Position numbers and translations under genes: made by a program. A stretch of DNA of 24,931 nt from Chara braunii. Taxonomy: Eukaryota; Streptophyta; Charophyceae; Charales; Characeae. Location: contig BFEA01000365.1 of assembly GCA_003427395.1 (NCBI GenBank), positions 1,082,135 through 1,107,065 of the forward strand, given 5' to 3'. Of the stretch, positions 8,635 to 18,205 are shown piece after piece. Under the pieces are notes generated by a model. That model did no database searches, had not been told where the DNA came from, and saw only the letters and a list, made by a program, of their open reading frames with translations. How positions within the stretch are numbered: the first letter of the stretch is position 1; each line of letters begins with the position of its first letter.

Positions 8635-8941
8635 GGAAGGCAGCGCTCCATGTGGCTGTCCCATCTGGCGCGACCATGTTCGTGACAGCGCACGGCAGTG
8701 TGAGGACAAACTTGGCCGTGCCACATGACAGCACTCCCGCCTCAGTCTCTGACAGCAATAACGATTGGGGATGAAGCCGACCGATGTGGGGCGGGCTTGT
8801 TCTTGCTCGTTGTGCTGTGGCGCACTCCAGCCTCAGTCTCAAAGAGGAAGAATGATTGGGGGATGAAGCCCTGCCATGTGGGGCGGAAAGATTCTTCCTG
8901 GTTTTGCCCAGGCAGCAGCACCACATGGAGCGCTGCCTTCC
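8635..8941. mobile_element. 307-bp MITE-like element with 21-bp perfect terminal inverted repeats
   Basis: Bases 8635-8655 (starting GGAAGGCAGCGC) are the exact reverse complement of 8921-8941. Between them lie two imperfect 91-bp direct repeats starting at 8731 and 8822 (GCACTCC-C/A-GCCTCAGTCTC). I see no target duplication. GA-rich sequence lies outside both ends in mirror orientation, so the whole looks palindromic. It may be a small non-autonomous transposon inserted in a microsatellite. Adaptor remnants nearby mean an inverted chimera must also be considered. Confidence 0.5.
8731..8912. repeat. Two 91-bp imperfect direct repeats
   Basis: Units begin at 8731 and 8822. They share GCCTCAGTCTC, a central GATTGGGG-GATGAAGCC block and GATGTGGGGCGG or CATGTGGGGCGG. 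They lie inside the inverted-repeat element. Confidence 0.75.
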
Positions 8942-8957
8942 ATGATGGCCAATCTCT

Positions 8958-8981
8958 CTGTCTCTCGTGTATAAGAGACAG
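8958..8981. other. Partial, collapsed adaptor dimer (artefact)
   Basis: CTGTCTCT (8958-8965), one C, then GTGTATAAGAGACAG (8967-8981) are the outer 8 and 15 bases of the two mosaic ends, with the middle deleted. It separates the inverted-repeat element from another GA microsatellite, marking a second chimeric join. Confidence 0.9.
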
Positions 8982-8985
8982 GAAG

Positions 8986-9069
<84 letters not shown>

Positions 9070-9110
9070 TCCGACCTATCAGATCGATCGATCCGATCGA
9101 TCGGTCGATC

Positions 9111-9147
<37 letters not shown>

Positions 9148-9153
9148 CGTGTG
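8982..9153. repeat. GA, GATC-rich and GT simple-repeat tract
   Basis: A (GA)n run to about 9069 is followed by a short tract of overlapping GATCGATC palindromes with CCGATC and GGTCGATC variants (9069-9112). A (GT)n run follows (9113-9145). No gene is present; apparent frames are dipeptide repeats. Confidence 0.9.
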
Positions 9154-10641
9154 TGATGTTTGTATGTAAGATACGGCCACCCCGTATACACGGGGAACAA
9201 GACCATCATGCCTGCAATATCGCAAAAAAAGGGGGGGTTAGCCGCAACACAAACATAGAAAAAAAGGGGGGGTGGGGGGTACTTAGCCATCAACGCGTTT
9301 GCGAGGATATGAGAGAGAAAAAAACAAAAAAACAAAGTTAGGGGGGGAGCAGATTAGTAATTAGTAATTAGTAGTTAGTGTTAAACATGGGGTTAGGAAT
9401 GGCTTGTGAGGCCAACTGTAGGGAGGGTGCACGCCCTCAAAAATAAGCGTGCTTTTCGCCGCCTAGCACCCATAGCAGCTCATCAGAGGGATAGTTGGTA
9501 AAGACTCCTATTAGCATCAGTACCAAGGATTAAAGAAGGGATGGGGGTAGAGGGTACAGAGGTTGTTGTGAGGTTTTCATGGTGATACAACATTGGGATT
9601 TTTTAGGTGGGGGGTTAGGGGGGTTAGGGATCCATACCTGAGCAGTTATGGTCGGTGTTGCTGGAAGATCAGTGGCCGCCATCGCAAGAAGCGAGTTTGC
9701 GCAGCGTAGTGTCACGTAGCTTACTGAGTAAGAATAGCAGGAAGTGCACGAAAGTGCGTTACACCGAGGCCAGGAGACGGATCAGCACCAGGGTCAAGGA
9801 GGTCGGGTGAGGAGCGTGTAAGAGCGTAAGGGAGACGATCGGTGAAGGAGAGAGGAGTCGGGCAGGCCAATGCGAGCGCGTAGCAGCACGCGGTTGCCTG
9901 TATGAGTAGTGGCGGAGGTCTCAAAAGCGGAGGGATGGGATGTGCTGGCAAGAGGCATTTGATGTAGTTCGCCATGCTGCATGTTGGATATATTGTCGGG
10001 GTAGGATGGGCAGGGGGCGTGATTAGTGGTTTAAGCAAGGAGGCGAAAAACGAAACTCTTTTTTTTTTGGGGGGGGGGGGGAAGGGGATGACGGGTATAC
10101 ATGGGGAGTAGGAGTCTTTTGGCAGATGGAGAGAGGCTAGGTATGGTGGTTCCCTTTTTTCGGGGTTGGGGTGGGTCTGTGCGTCATTCTTTGGGTATGG
10201 GCTAGGGGGAAGAAAAAAGGGGGGAGAGAGTTGCAGGGGTCGAAGAAAGGGTAAGCGCGCTTGCAGTTGTGGTGATGTCAGGTTACAGGTTTTTTTGTTT
10301 GCTTCATCTTGCATACGCTGGCGTAGGGGTGTGGGGTTTCTTGTCGCTTTCGGTGACGGATTGGCTATGGAGAGTGTAGGGCGTATCATGTTCTTTCTTG
10401 TCTTGTTCGTAAGTGTTTTTGCTTTTGTTTTATGCGTGTCGTTTCGGCGCGGTGCTTTTTTGGGATTGTTGGTTATGCTTGGGATGTGGCATGCACGAAT
10501 GTTTTTTTGGTGGTGACTAGGTTCAGAGTATTTTGCGCGCGTGGGAGAGTGTGTTTTTTGTTTCTCCATATTATTGTAGTTGTGTGTATTGCGAGGGGCC
10601 AGATTGTCCCATAACCATGTGCTTAGGTATTGTTGTTATAG
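9154..10641. other. G-rich stretch with no supported gene
   Basis: The plus strand is rich in G runs and poor in C from about 9220 onward. A 282-codon open frame exists on the minus strand (10569-9721), but its product is Pro/Ser/Thr/Lys-rich, has no recognisable domain, and is what a C-rich strand with few stops would give by chance. TTAGTAATTAGTAATTAGTAG at 9353-9374 is a short tandem repeat and GGTTAGGG-like runs occur at about 9606-9629. I do not call a gene here. Confidence 0.6.
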
Positions 10642-10914
10642 TATAAAGGTGAGGGTTTATTTTTGGGGTTTGTAGAGGTGTGGGTAGTGCGGTTTTTCGA
10701 TAGTGGGGGTATGCGTAGAGGTAGTTTGTCGTTTTTAAGCGTAATATTTTTTATAAGTGCTGCAGTGTTTGGGACAGACTATGTTATATATAATTTTTTT
10801 ATCTTGTTATGGTATCTACAGTTTTGCTTTATTGTTTTTTTAACTTTTATAAGTTTTATTTGTTTAAAGTTATTTTTTTTTTTTTTATTTTTATTTTTTT
10901 TTTTATTATTTTTA
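10642..10914. other. T-rich low-complexity DNA left of gap
   Basis: GT-rich sequence grading into poly-T with scattered A. There is no coding evidence; Phe-rich frames are compositional. Confidence 0.8.
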
Positions 10915-11113
10915 NNNNNNNNNNNNNNNNNNNNNNNNNNNNNNNNNNNNNNNNNNNNNNNNNNNNNNNNNNNNNNNNNNNNNNNNNNNNNNNNNNNNNN
11001 NNNNNNNNNNNNNNNNNNNNNNNNNNNNNNNNNNNNNNNNNNNNNNNNNNNNNNNNNNNNNNNNNNNNNNNNNNNNNNNNNNNNNNNNNNNNNNNNNNNN
11101 NNNNNNNNNNNNN
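10915..11113. other. Assembly gap (199 N)
   Basis: Unsequenced gap flanked on both sides by T-rich low-complexity DNA. The size may be an estimate. Confidence 0.99.
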
Positions 11114-11402
11114 TTTTTTTTGGTATTATTATTTTATTTATTTTTATTTTTATTTTTATTTTTATTTTTATTTTTAATTTTTAATTTTTTTTCTTTTTTT
11201 TTAAACAAAACAACAATTATCATTATATGCTGAGAAACGGGCCCAACGTTGGGGAGCATTTTATAAGTATGTGTATATAATATTTTGTACATTTATAATT
11301 ATAGGGATAGGAAGAAGAAAAGTACTAAGTAGTAGATGGTAGATACCACCAGTATTAAAGAATTAAGTACAAAAAGATAGAAATGAATTAAGAGTAAGAA
11401 TG
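11114..11402. other. T-rich repeat and AT-rich spacer
   Basis: Starts with TTTTTA hexamers (to about 11190), then AT-rich sequence with an isolated GC-rich island GAAACGGGCCCAACGTTGGG near 11234-11253 that contains the palindrome CCAACGTTGG. No gene seen. Confidence 0.7.
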
Positions 11403-11425
11403 TACGTGCGTGTGTATGTGTGTGT

Positions 11426-11480
<55 letters not shown>
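11403..11480. repeat. GT microsatellite
   Basis: About 78 bases of (GT)n with a few A, C or T interruptions. It lies about 190 bases past the last recognisable coding sequence of the minus-strand reverse transcriptase, where a 3' end of that element could be. Confidence 0.9.
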
Positions 11481-11486
<6 letters not shown>

Positions 11487-11673
11487 CCTGTTCCCTCGTA
11501 ATGGAGGTCCGGGTGGGGTAGGTCACTAATATGTTTTGATTGGATTAGATGGGGTAGGTCCTCCATCCGAACCAAGCTTGTTTTATATGGCTTGCACACA
11601 GACCAGAGAGTGAGAATGTATTTTGCACACATTTATTATTACGAGTGACGGAGGGGTTTTCTTAAGGCTGATT

Positions 11674-13760
11674 TTAGCTTAAGGGACGGTTGCGATCGTG
11701 TTGGATTGATTGGAGTACTATTTGCGGGCAGCAGCAGAAGGATTGGTAGTTTTCAGGATGCTGGAGTATTTTTTTAGTAATTCCGAGAAGTCTATGTCTA
11801 GAGAAGCCATTAAGGACCAAACCGTTGATTGTTTGCAGAATTTCAGATGCAGCGTCTGTGGGTGTGGATTCAACTGTCATGATAGTAATGATTTGCGGTA
11901 TTATCAAGTTGAGGGATTGCTGCATGGGTCTGTTTGAGTGTGCTTGGATGGACCTAGTGATGGGAAAGTTTAGTTCTTTTCTTTTGTTGTACTTGTTTGT
12001 TTTGTATTGCCCCATAGGTGTGTCGGTGATTTAGATGGTTGTGTTGAGGAAGTTTGTTTTGGTTCCGATGATTTTATTTTGTATTATTGTTTTTTCAGGT
12101 GTTTGTTCATTGATGGAGATGAGCTTCAAGGGGTATAGGTAGTAGCGACTCCTTGTGCTGCTGTTCTCAGGATTGAGGAGCTGATGTATTCTTGGGTTAT
12201 TTAGGATATGAAAATCGTCAACGTATCTGAAGACATTTTGGAATAGGTGTAGCAGATGTTGGTTGCTTTTATGGGTTAGTTTTCTCATGAATTTATATTC
12301 GTATTTGAAGAAGTAAACATTACACCATACCGGGGAGCAGCTGACTCCCATAGGGATGCCTAATGTCTGTTTCCATATGTTGTTGCCGAGGGAGGTGTAG
12401 GCATGCTGATGAGCCAATTATTTATTGCATTTATAATTTTATCGTCCAAGGAGAGGTAGCCATTGGGGGGCTAGAGTACCAATCACAAGTAGGTGTTAGT
12501 TGGTCTCCTTTGTAGTAGAATTTGCAGGTCAGCTGAATGTTGGTACCGTATAGTTTCCTTGCTTGCCGGAATGCTAGTTTTATGAAGAACTGAATGGCAT
12601 TAGGGAGCCGGTCGGGGCTTTTGTCAGTGGGGATTGTTTCGTAGCAGCGTGTAATATCAGCGGAAAAAAACGAAGTTACTTTTGAGGGGAGGTTGTATAC
12701 ATAATCAACGGTGAAGTTGATAGGCCACCCGTAGGGTACCTTCAGGTCCGAAGCAGCAAACATTTGATATGTGAGGTTACCACAGTGAGTTTTGACAACA
12801 TGGATTAGCGTTTTGAAGATGGCAGCGACTAGGTCAGCTAAGGGGGAGTAGATCACGTCAGATGCATCGGTCAACCATCTGAAGGTCCTGGAGTTTTTAT
12901 GCTTCTTGTATGTGACAAAGAGGTATGGGAGCGTTCTTTTTCCGATTGGGATATCTGGGAATGTTGTGGTAAGGTTTTCTTCAAGATAGAAGAGTAGCTC
13001 ATTAGCAGGGACAATACATGGCTGGAAGTCAGGGCTAGACAATCTTTGCAGAGCGAGGTACCTAACAAGGTTAATGCATGTGATTGTTGGAGTGTTGGGG
13101 GCTTTGTCAGTACCAGAAATGTAGAAGTGCTTGGTTAGGAAGTCGATTTCATGTCTGATCGAGTGGTTGTGTAGGCAGGTTTCTTTGTGTGCTCGATAGT
13201 TGGTAGTAGCATTCTGGACTATCTCGGTGAATTCTCGGCTTGCTTCTTCTGTATGTTTGTCGGCGAGGGGTATTACATATTTTTCGAGTGTCTCGATGAC
13301 GTTTCTCCATAGTTGGTGATGTGGTTTAGCCCATTTCGCATTAATTTTTGGAGTTCCTTGTTCTTTATTATGTTCAGGTCTAGTGTAATGACGTGTGCAA
13401 GTTCTTCTTGTGGTAGGAGTTCGGGAGGGAGAGTGGTAGCGAAGGGGGCATATCTTTGCCTTGAAGTTCATTTAGCCATTCTGTAATCTCGAAGTCTCGG
13501 AACACAGCCGCGGGTTTGTAGAGTGATTTAGCGATGTGGTCATTGTAGGTCCATGAGAATGTGCATTTATCTAGGAGGGATAGGGCATCGGGGTTGTATT
13601 TATTTAGGATTTTTTCGAATATTTTTTTGAATTTAAGTCTTTCCATTATTCGGTTTGGGTGGTGGCAGGGTATGATGATTTTTTCAGTCGTCTTGCTGGC
13701 TTTCCAGCCAAGCCTTCTGTCTTCCATGATCTGCAGTCGAGGATCTTGCACATAACAGAG
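11674..13760 (-). pseudogene. Reverse transcriptase pseudogene (Penelope-like or other non-LTR type)
   Basis: Read from high to low coordinates. An N-terminal block (about 13754-13430, DPRLQIMEDRRLGWKASK onward) shifts frame near 13400-13440 into LPYLFVTYKKHKN-SRTFRWLTDASDV. Next comes RT motif A, FFSADITRCYETIP (Asp codon 12658-12656). Between 12433 and 12400 two further frame changes occur. The frame resumes with QTLGIPMGVSCSPVWCNVYFF (motif B) and FRYVDDFHILNN (motif C, YVDD, about 12225-12214). TAA at 12033-12031 interrupts it, after which the same frame continues with ITDTPMGQYKTNKYNKRKE to 11674. The GIPMG..C.P and RYVDD pattern and lack of RNase H or integrase suit Penelope-like or other target-primed elements. 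I see no GIY-YIG endonuclease. The gene is dead: at least three frame breaks and one stop. Confidence 0.8.
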
Positions 13761-13798
13761 AGGAAAGATTACGAATGAGAGGAGGGTATGTGAAGAAC

Positions 13799-13801
<3 letters not shown>

Positions 13802-13856
<55 letters not shown>

Positions 13857-13932
13857 GAGAGAGAAGGAATGAGGGCGAGACAGAGAGAGCAAAAAAGACA
13901 AGAAAGAGGGGGAGGAGGGAGAGAGAGAGAGG

Positions 13933-14002
<70 letters not shown>
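13802..14002. repeat. Two GA microsatellites with a GA-rich bridge
   Basis: (GA)n at 13802-13853 and 13919-14002, joined by impure purine-rich sequence. They lie between the reverse transcriptase and the upstream structural frame of the presumed retroelement. Leu-Ser repeat peptides predicted here are artefacts of the repeat. Confidence 0.95.
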
Positions 14003-14005
<3 letters not shown>

Positions 14006-14221
14006 CAAAGAATGGGAGGGAAGAAAGTGGTAAGGGGAGATTTTTTATTATGGTTCAGCCAGAAAAAATTGTCTTGCTGGGAGCCTTAGCCGATTTATCT
14101 TAGCTATCACTTAGAGACGGAAATTCTTTCTGTCTGGCAGGAGCAACGAAACTGCATCCTCTCCTCGATCGGTCGAGTTGTCTAGATGTGAGCGAAGAAA
14201 TCTGTGCTGACACAGTCTGGC
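14003..14221. other. Spacer between structural frame and microsatellite
   Basis: No supported coding sequence. It includes the palindromic CTCGATCGGTCGAG at 14162-14175. Confidence 0.5.
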
Positions 14222-16261
14222 CTAACTTCTAGTGATGCTAGGTATGTTGTAGTTGTAATCAGGGCTAAGCCTTCTACAGACCCGTTTCCACGACTCTTTG
14301 GAGGACTGTGAGTCAGTCTCGTGTACAGGATTGTCACTGTTTGTTCGGAGAAGGAAAGACTCGGCGCTGCTGGCACCATAGTTCAGCCTTAGTGCGTCAA
14401 TGACCGAGATTGGGCGAATCGGGGTGCCAGGTGAGGGAGAGCTGATTGTGATTGGAAGCTGCCTTGTTTCTCCATCAGTGATCTCGCTGCTGCTGATCTG
14501 GATCGCTTCTGCATTGGTGGTAGGCTGCTGTTTGGTGTTGGTCACTCCAGTCGTGGCAGCATGCTGTGTCCACTGTCTGAGGATTTGCTCTGCATGTGGC
14601 GCCCATAACTGATCTTCTTGTGTCTGTAGAGGAATATTTGTCCGGGTCTGTGCGGTCTTGGTGTCGGGGGGGACTTGTGCCTGCAACTGTTGTGGTGCCA
14701 ATGCTGCCATCTGTCGCTGCTGTTGTGCCAGGAGGATGCCTTGTATGTCCAGCTGCCGCTAATCTACCTGAGTCGTCTTCCTCCTTGTTTGTCGTCTGGT
14801 CTGCTCCCCTTCAAGTATGGGCTTGAGTCACTGGGTTCTGTTGCCTCATCTGGTGTTGGTTCTAACAGGTACCTGTAGTGGGTTCATGGCGATACTGAGT
14901 AGTTGCTCCCTTCTGCGTGCCAGTCTCTCGGCTTCGGTGTGTGATGTGGGCGTGAGTGTTGCGTTGTTGTGGTTACACTGTGCGGGAAGTGACGTGGCAA
15001 TGCTGAGGTTAGCACTGTGGTTGATACGCAGACTGTGGAGTATATGTGGCTGGCTGTTGAGGGAGGCGTTGCTGAAGGTGAAAGGGCTAACCTGCTGTGC
15101 TGCCAGTTGTGCTGCGGCAATGAAGAATGCGTTACCCCGTGGCTGTGCATTGGCAAGGCCAGTGATTGCGGGTCTGCTGGTGGAGCATGTGCCATTTAGC
15201 TTTGCATGGGCAAGTGGTTGATGTGTTGCAGTGTTGTTGAGGACAGGGGTTGTGCCTGCGGGCGTGGGGTGTGGTGTAGGTGTGTTTGTATCTACTGGAC
15301 GATTGCTGTTGGTAGGCTGTGCACCGTGGTTTGGGGTGTTTGTTGTTGCATAAGGGAGGGGTGTCATGGTGTGGTTGTGTGTAGGTGCACTGTGCGGGGT
15401 GCTGTCATGTCTAGTGGATGTGGGTGGGGTGGGAGTGAGGACGGTGGGAGTGTGATTGCTAAGGTGAGCTAGATGGTTGTTGGTTTGCGTGTTGGGTGGT
15501 GTGGTGTTGTTGGGTCCTGCTTGCATGCGGGCTGTGCCAGTGAGTTGCGTTGGAGTGGCGGTGGGTGCATGGCTGGTGCGGGCGGCAGTGACATTTGAAG
15601 TGGGTGTGTTGCCCAGCCTCATTTGTCGGCATCTTCTTAGGGAGTTGTCCTCCATGTCGGGGAGGTGCCGTCTGCTTGCAGACTGCGGCAGGGTCGCATC
15701 AACATTTGGCAAGAGTGCAGCGATGAACTTGTGGACGAAAGACACTTTCTTGAAGTTTTCGTAGGCGAGCACATCTTCGGCGGAGGTGCCTCTGTTCTGC
15801 GTGAGGAGGTTGACAATTTTGATCATGTACTCACGCATGAAGATGAAGGATATTTGCGCCAGTACCGGTTTCCTCCATGTTGTGCGGAGCAGCGCTTGAA
15901 ACTCTAACATCCTGATCTTGTCTGAAGGCGCAAGCGGGCCGATTTTGTCCAGGTTCCCAATAACGTACCATATCATATGGTCGAACCAGGTGAAGTTCTT
16001 CTCACAACTAGTGCATGCGGACTTCAGGTAAGGCCTCCCAGCGTTTCAGAGCTTTTTGAGCTCGGACAGGTCTGCTGGGAACTTCGGGATGCCCTTCTGG
16101 TGCAGTAGAGGTCTCTTTGGGCATTTCCCTTTCTCGAGCTTGGAGATCGGAGGGAAGTCCGGGTCGAGGCCACCTCTTGCAGCGGGGAAGTAGAGCGTGC
16201 CATTCCTAGCAGCGGTTCGACACTTGTCTACTTTTGCAGTGGTGAGACCAGCGAGTGCCAC
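14222..16261 (-). pseudogene. ORF1/gag-like structural protein remnant
   Basis: One reading frame runs about 680 codons from 16261 down to 14222, broken by in-frame stops only: TGA at 16048-16046, TGA at 14848-14846, and further stops between there and 14713. The upstream part is folded-looking (CTSCEKNFTWFDHMIWYVIG, then KIRMLEFQALLRTTWRKPVLAQISFIFMREYMIKIV, about 16010-15790). A long Thr/Pro/Asn/His-rich disordered stretch follows (about 15620-15230). Then comes a Gln/Ala-rich and Glu-containing tail. No zinc knuckle or enzyme motif is visible. Position upstream of and on the same strand as the reverse transcriptase suggests the first ORF of the same retroelement, but this is inference. Confidence 0.5.
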
Positions 16262-16416
16262 GTATGCATCGACGCTGATTGGAGCCGTATAGTTGAAGGT
16301 GTCGAGCTTTCACAGTCTGTTGTGGACGAGTTGGACAGCCTTCTCTGTCCATGTGCTGGAAGCCAGAGGAAGGAAGGGGCTGTTTTTGGCGAACTTGTGT
16401 CCGACATCTCTAGTTA

Positions 16417-16614
16417 GGGGGGTCAGTTCCGTGTGCGCATTGCTTCTGCGTTCCGCCTCCTTCTTCTTAAGGTACTCTAATTCCACTTGCGAGAGTAGGG
16501 GGGTCAGTTCCGTGTGCGCGTTGCTTCTGCGTTCCGCCTCCTAGTTCCGTGTGCGTGTTGCTTCTGCGTTCCGCCTCCTTCTTCTTAAGGTACTCTAATT
16601 CCACTTGCGAGAGT
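16417..16614. repeat. Three-copy tandem repeat inside a minus-strand coding remnant
   Basis: An 81-bp unit (16417-16497) is followed by a copy truncated to 44 bases (16498-16541) and a third copy lacking the first few bases (16542-16614). Shared core: TTCCGTGTGCG, GCTTCTGCGTTCCGCCTCC, then TTCTTCTTAAGG. On the minus strand the unit encodes SQVELEYLKKKEAERRSNAH, a charged helix. The first unit is 27 codons and so preserves frame; the truncated one does not. Confidence 0.85.
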
Positions 16615-16619
16615 GACAT

Positions 16620-17084
16620 TCACTTTATGTATGCTTCACTGAAAGTCTCGCTGGTCTCGGTGGTGGAGACTTGCCCTGCAGAGTCGAGGTGCGTTGTGTC
16701 ATATCCGTGAACTTCAAGGTCGAGGATGATCTTCTCTGCTTTGGCTATAATAAGGTTTAATTCTCTGTTCTCAATAGCCGATTTCTTGCAGACGTCGGCG
16801 ATGTTGCTTGTGAACTCCTTGATCTTGTCCTCTAAGTCTTGCGGCTGGTTTTGCATGATGTAGACGAGGGACGCCCAGTCGCTGAAGGAAAGATTTTCAA
16901 TCAGGAATGGTGGTTGTCCCAAGGTGGCCTGATATACTTGCAGCAGAACATCTTCGGGAATGACGAGCATAGCAATCTGGCAGTGGACGTAAGGCGGCTG
17001 TAATGCAGCGAAAGGCCTGATGGCGGCTGCAAGCTCCGGATGCCAGCCCATGAGGATGCTATCTTCATCCTGCACAACTGCCAT
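16620..17084 (-). pseudogene. Upstream fragment of the structural ORF
   Basis: A 154-codon frame starting at ATG 17084 (MAVVQDEDSILMGWHPELAAAI) and ending in TGA just before the charged-helix repeats. The product is mostly helical, with a hydrophobic block (PPYVHCQIAMLVIPEDVLLQVYQ) and a later heptad-like segment (ENRELNLIIAKAEKIILDLE), consistent with a coiled coil used for multimerisation. Sequence after the stop continues to look coding, through the 16417-16614 repeats into the 16261 frame. It is therefore probably the N-terminal part of the same decayed ORF1-like protein. I do not recognise the family. Confidence 0.45.
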
Positions 17085-17570
17085 TCCAAGGTTGACGTTA
17101 GCTGCAGGCCGATGCTATTCATTTGTCGCAGTCTATAAGATAACTCTTGTGAGCTAGTGTATGTGTTATGCAGAGATATTTGTGGTTTGTACTTGAGGGG
17201 CTAGTTTAGTTTGGTATCTGGAGGGCGGAATCATGTGTTGTATAGTTTCTATTAACGTGCATGCGTTGTGTTACAGGAAGTCGACCGTGAACTTATAGCA
17301 GGGACGGTGTTTTGAGGTTTAGAGTGCGGGTATTTAGTATACGAGTGTATTTTTGGTTATTGCTAGTTGTGGTATACGGATTTCGGGGGTAGTTTTGGTT
17401 TTTTTGGGGGGATAGTGTGCATTGAGTGTAGCATTGGGAAGCAGCAGTGGGGGAGGGGGTTGTTTGGGGGGTTATGCATGTGGGGAGGGTATCCGTTCTC
17501 AAAGATTTAAGTTTAACTGGAAGGGAAGAATTTTTGTTGTTGTCCGTGTTTTTATGGTTTTTCGGACGAT
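17085..17570. other. No supported gene; G/T-rich spacer
   Basis: Sequence upstream of the structural ORF on the minus strand, where a 5' untranslated region or promoter of the retroelement might lie. I see no specific signal. Confidence 0.5.
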
Positions 17571-18010
17571 GGTCCAGCAATTTGTTATAGGAAGTGAAGG
17601 TGCTTGCTTTTTATATATAGAGGGGGGTTATACTTATTTATTTTGGGGGGTTATTTTGTTCTATGATTTATTTTATATTGTTGTCTTTAATTTTTAGATT
17701 TTAGTGTTTGTTTGCGAGCAAGAGCAGGTCACGGTGAAGGTCCGTTGGTTATTCTTGGTGAAGGTGCGTTATTATGATTTTTTTGGGGGTGGTCCAGCAT
17801 TTTGTTATTGGGAGTGAAGGTGCTTGTTTTTTTTTTTTTTTTTTTTTATAGCGGGGTTTTAAGTAGCTTCTATATTTTAGGGGGGGATATATTTTATAAT
17901 GTTGTTTTTTTTAATTTTTAGATTTAAGTGTTTGTTTATGAGCTACAGCAGGTCAGGGAGAAGGTGCGTTGGCTATCCTAGGATATTTACGGGGGGGGTG
18001 ACTTTTAAAG
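17571..18010. repeat. Two diverged 220-bp tandem units
   Basis: GGTCCAGCAATTTGTTAT (17571) recurs as GGTCCAGCATTTTGTTAT at 17791. AATTTTTAGATTT-AGTGTTTGTTT recurs at about 17689 and 17913, followed each time by GAGC-A-AGCAGGTCA and GAAGGT-CGTTGG. The second unit has a longer poly-T. Confidence 0.8.
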
Positions 18011-18135
18011 GCTTCTGTATTAGTTGTGTTGCGAGGGCAATTGTTATTCTTTAAGCTTTTTTTGGGGGGGTATGTATTATTTATTATTTATTTATTTATT
18101 TATTATGTGTCAAGGTCATGATGTGAGGATAACTT

Positions 18136-18199
18136 GTTATTCTTTATTTTTTATTTTTTTGGCTTATGTTATTCTTTATTTTTTATTTTTTTGGCTTAT
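18136..18199. repeat. Two 32-bp tandem copies
   Basis: GTTATTCTTTATTTTTTATTTTTTTGGCTTAT occurs at 18136 and again at 18168 with no visible change, immediately left of the transposon at 18214. Confidence 0.9.
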
Positions 18200-18205
18200 A
18201 TTTGG

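Noticed and set aside
8725-9341. Several Glu-Arg or Leu-Ser repeat proteins
   Set aside because: They are translations of GA, GATC and GT simple repeats and of an adaptor remnant.
9721-10569. 282-codon minus-strand frame
   Set aside because: Pro/Ser/Thr/Lys-rich, no domain, located in a strand-biased G-rich region where long chance frames are expected.
10663-11184. 173-codon plus-strand frame
   Set aside because: It passes through the 199-base N gap and T-rich DNA.
11234-11253. Short match GAAACGGGCCC-ACGT to 18514-18530
   Set aside because: The shared stretch is under 20 bases without extension; not enough to call a repeat family.
13802-14002. Meaningful GA-rich regulatory element between retroelement ORFs
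   Set aside because: GA microsatellites occur at six or more places in the window, so position between the ORFs is not special.
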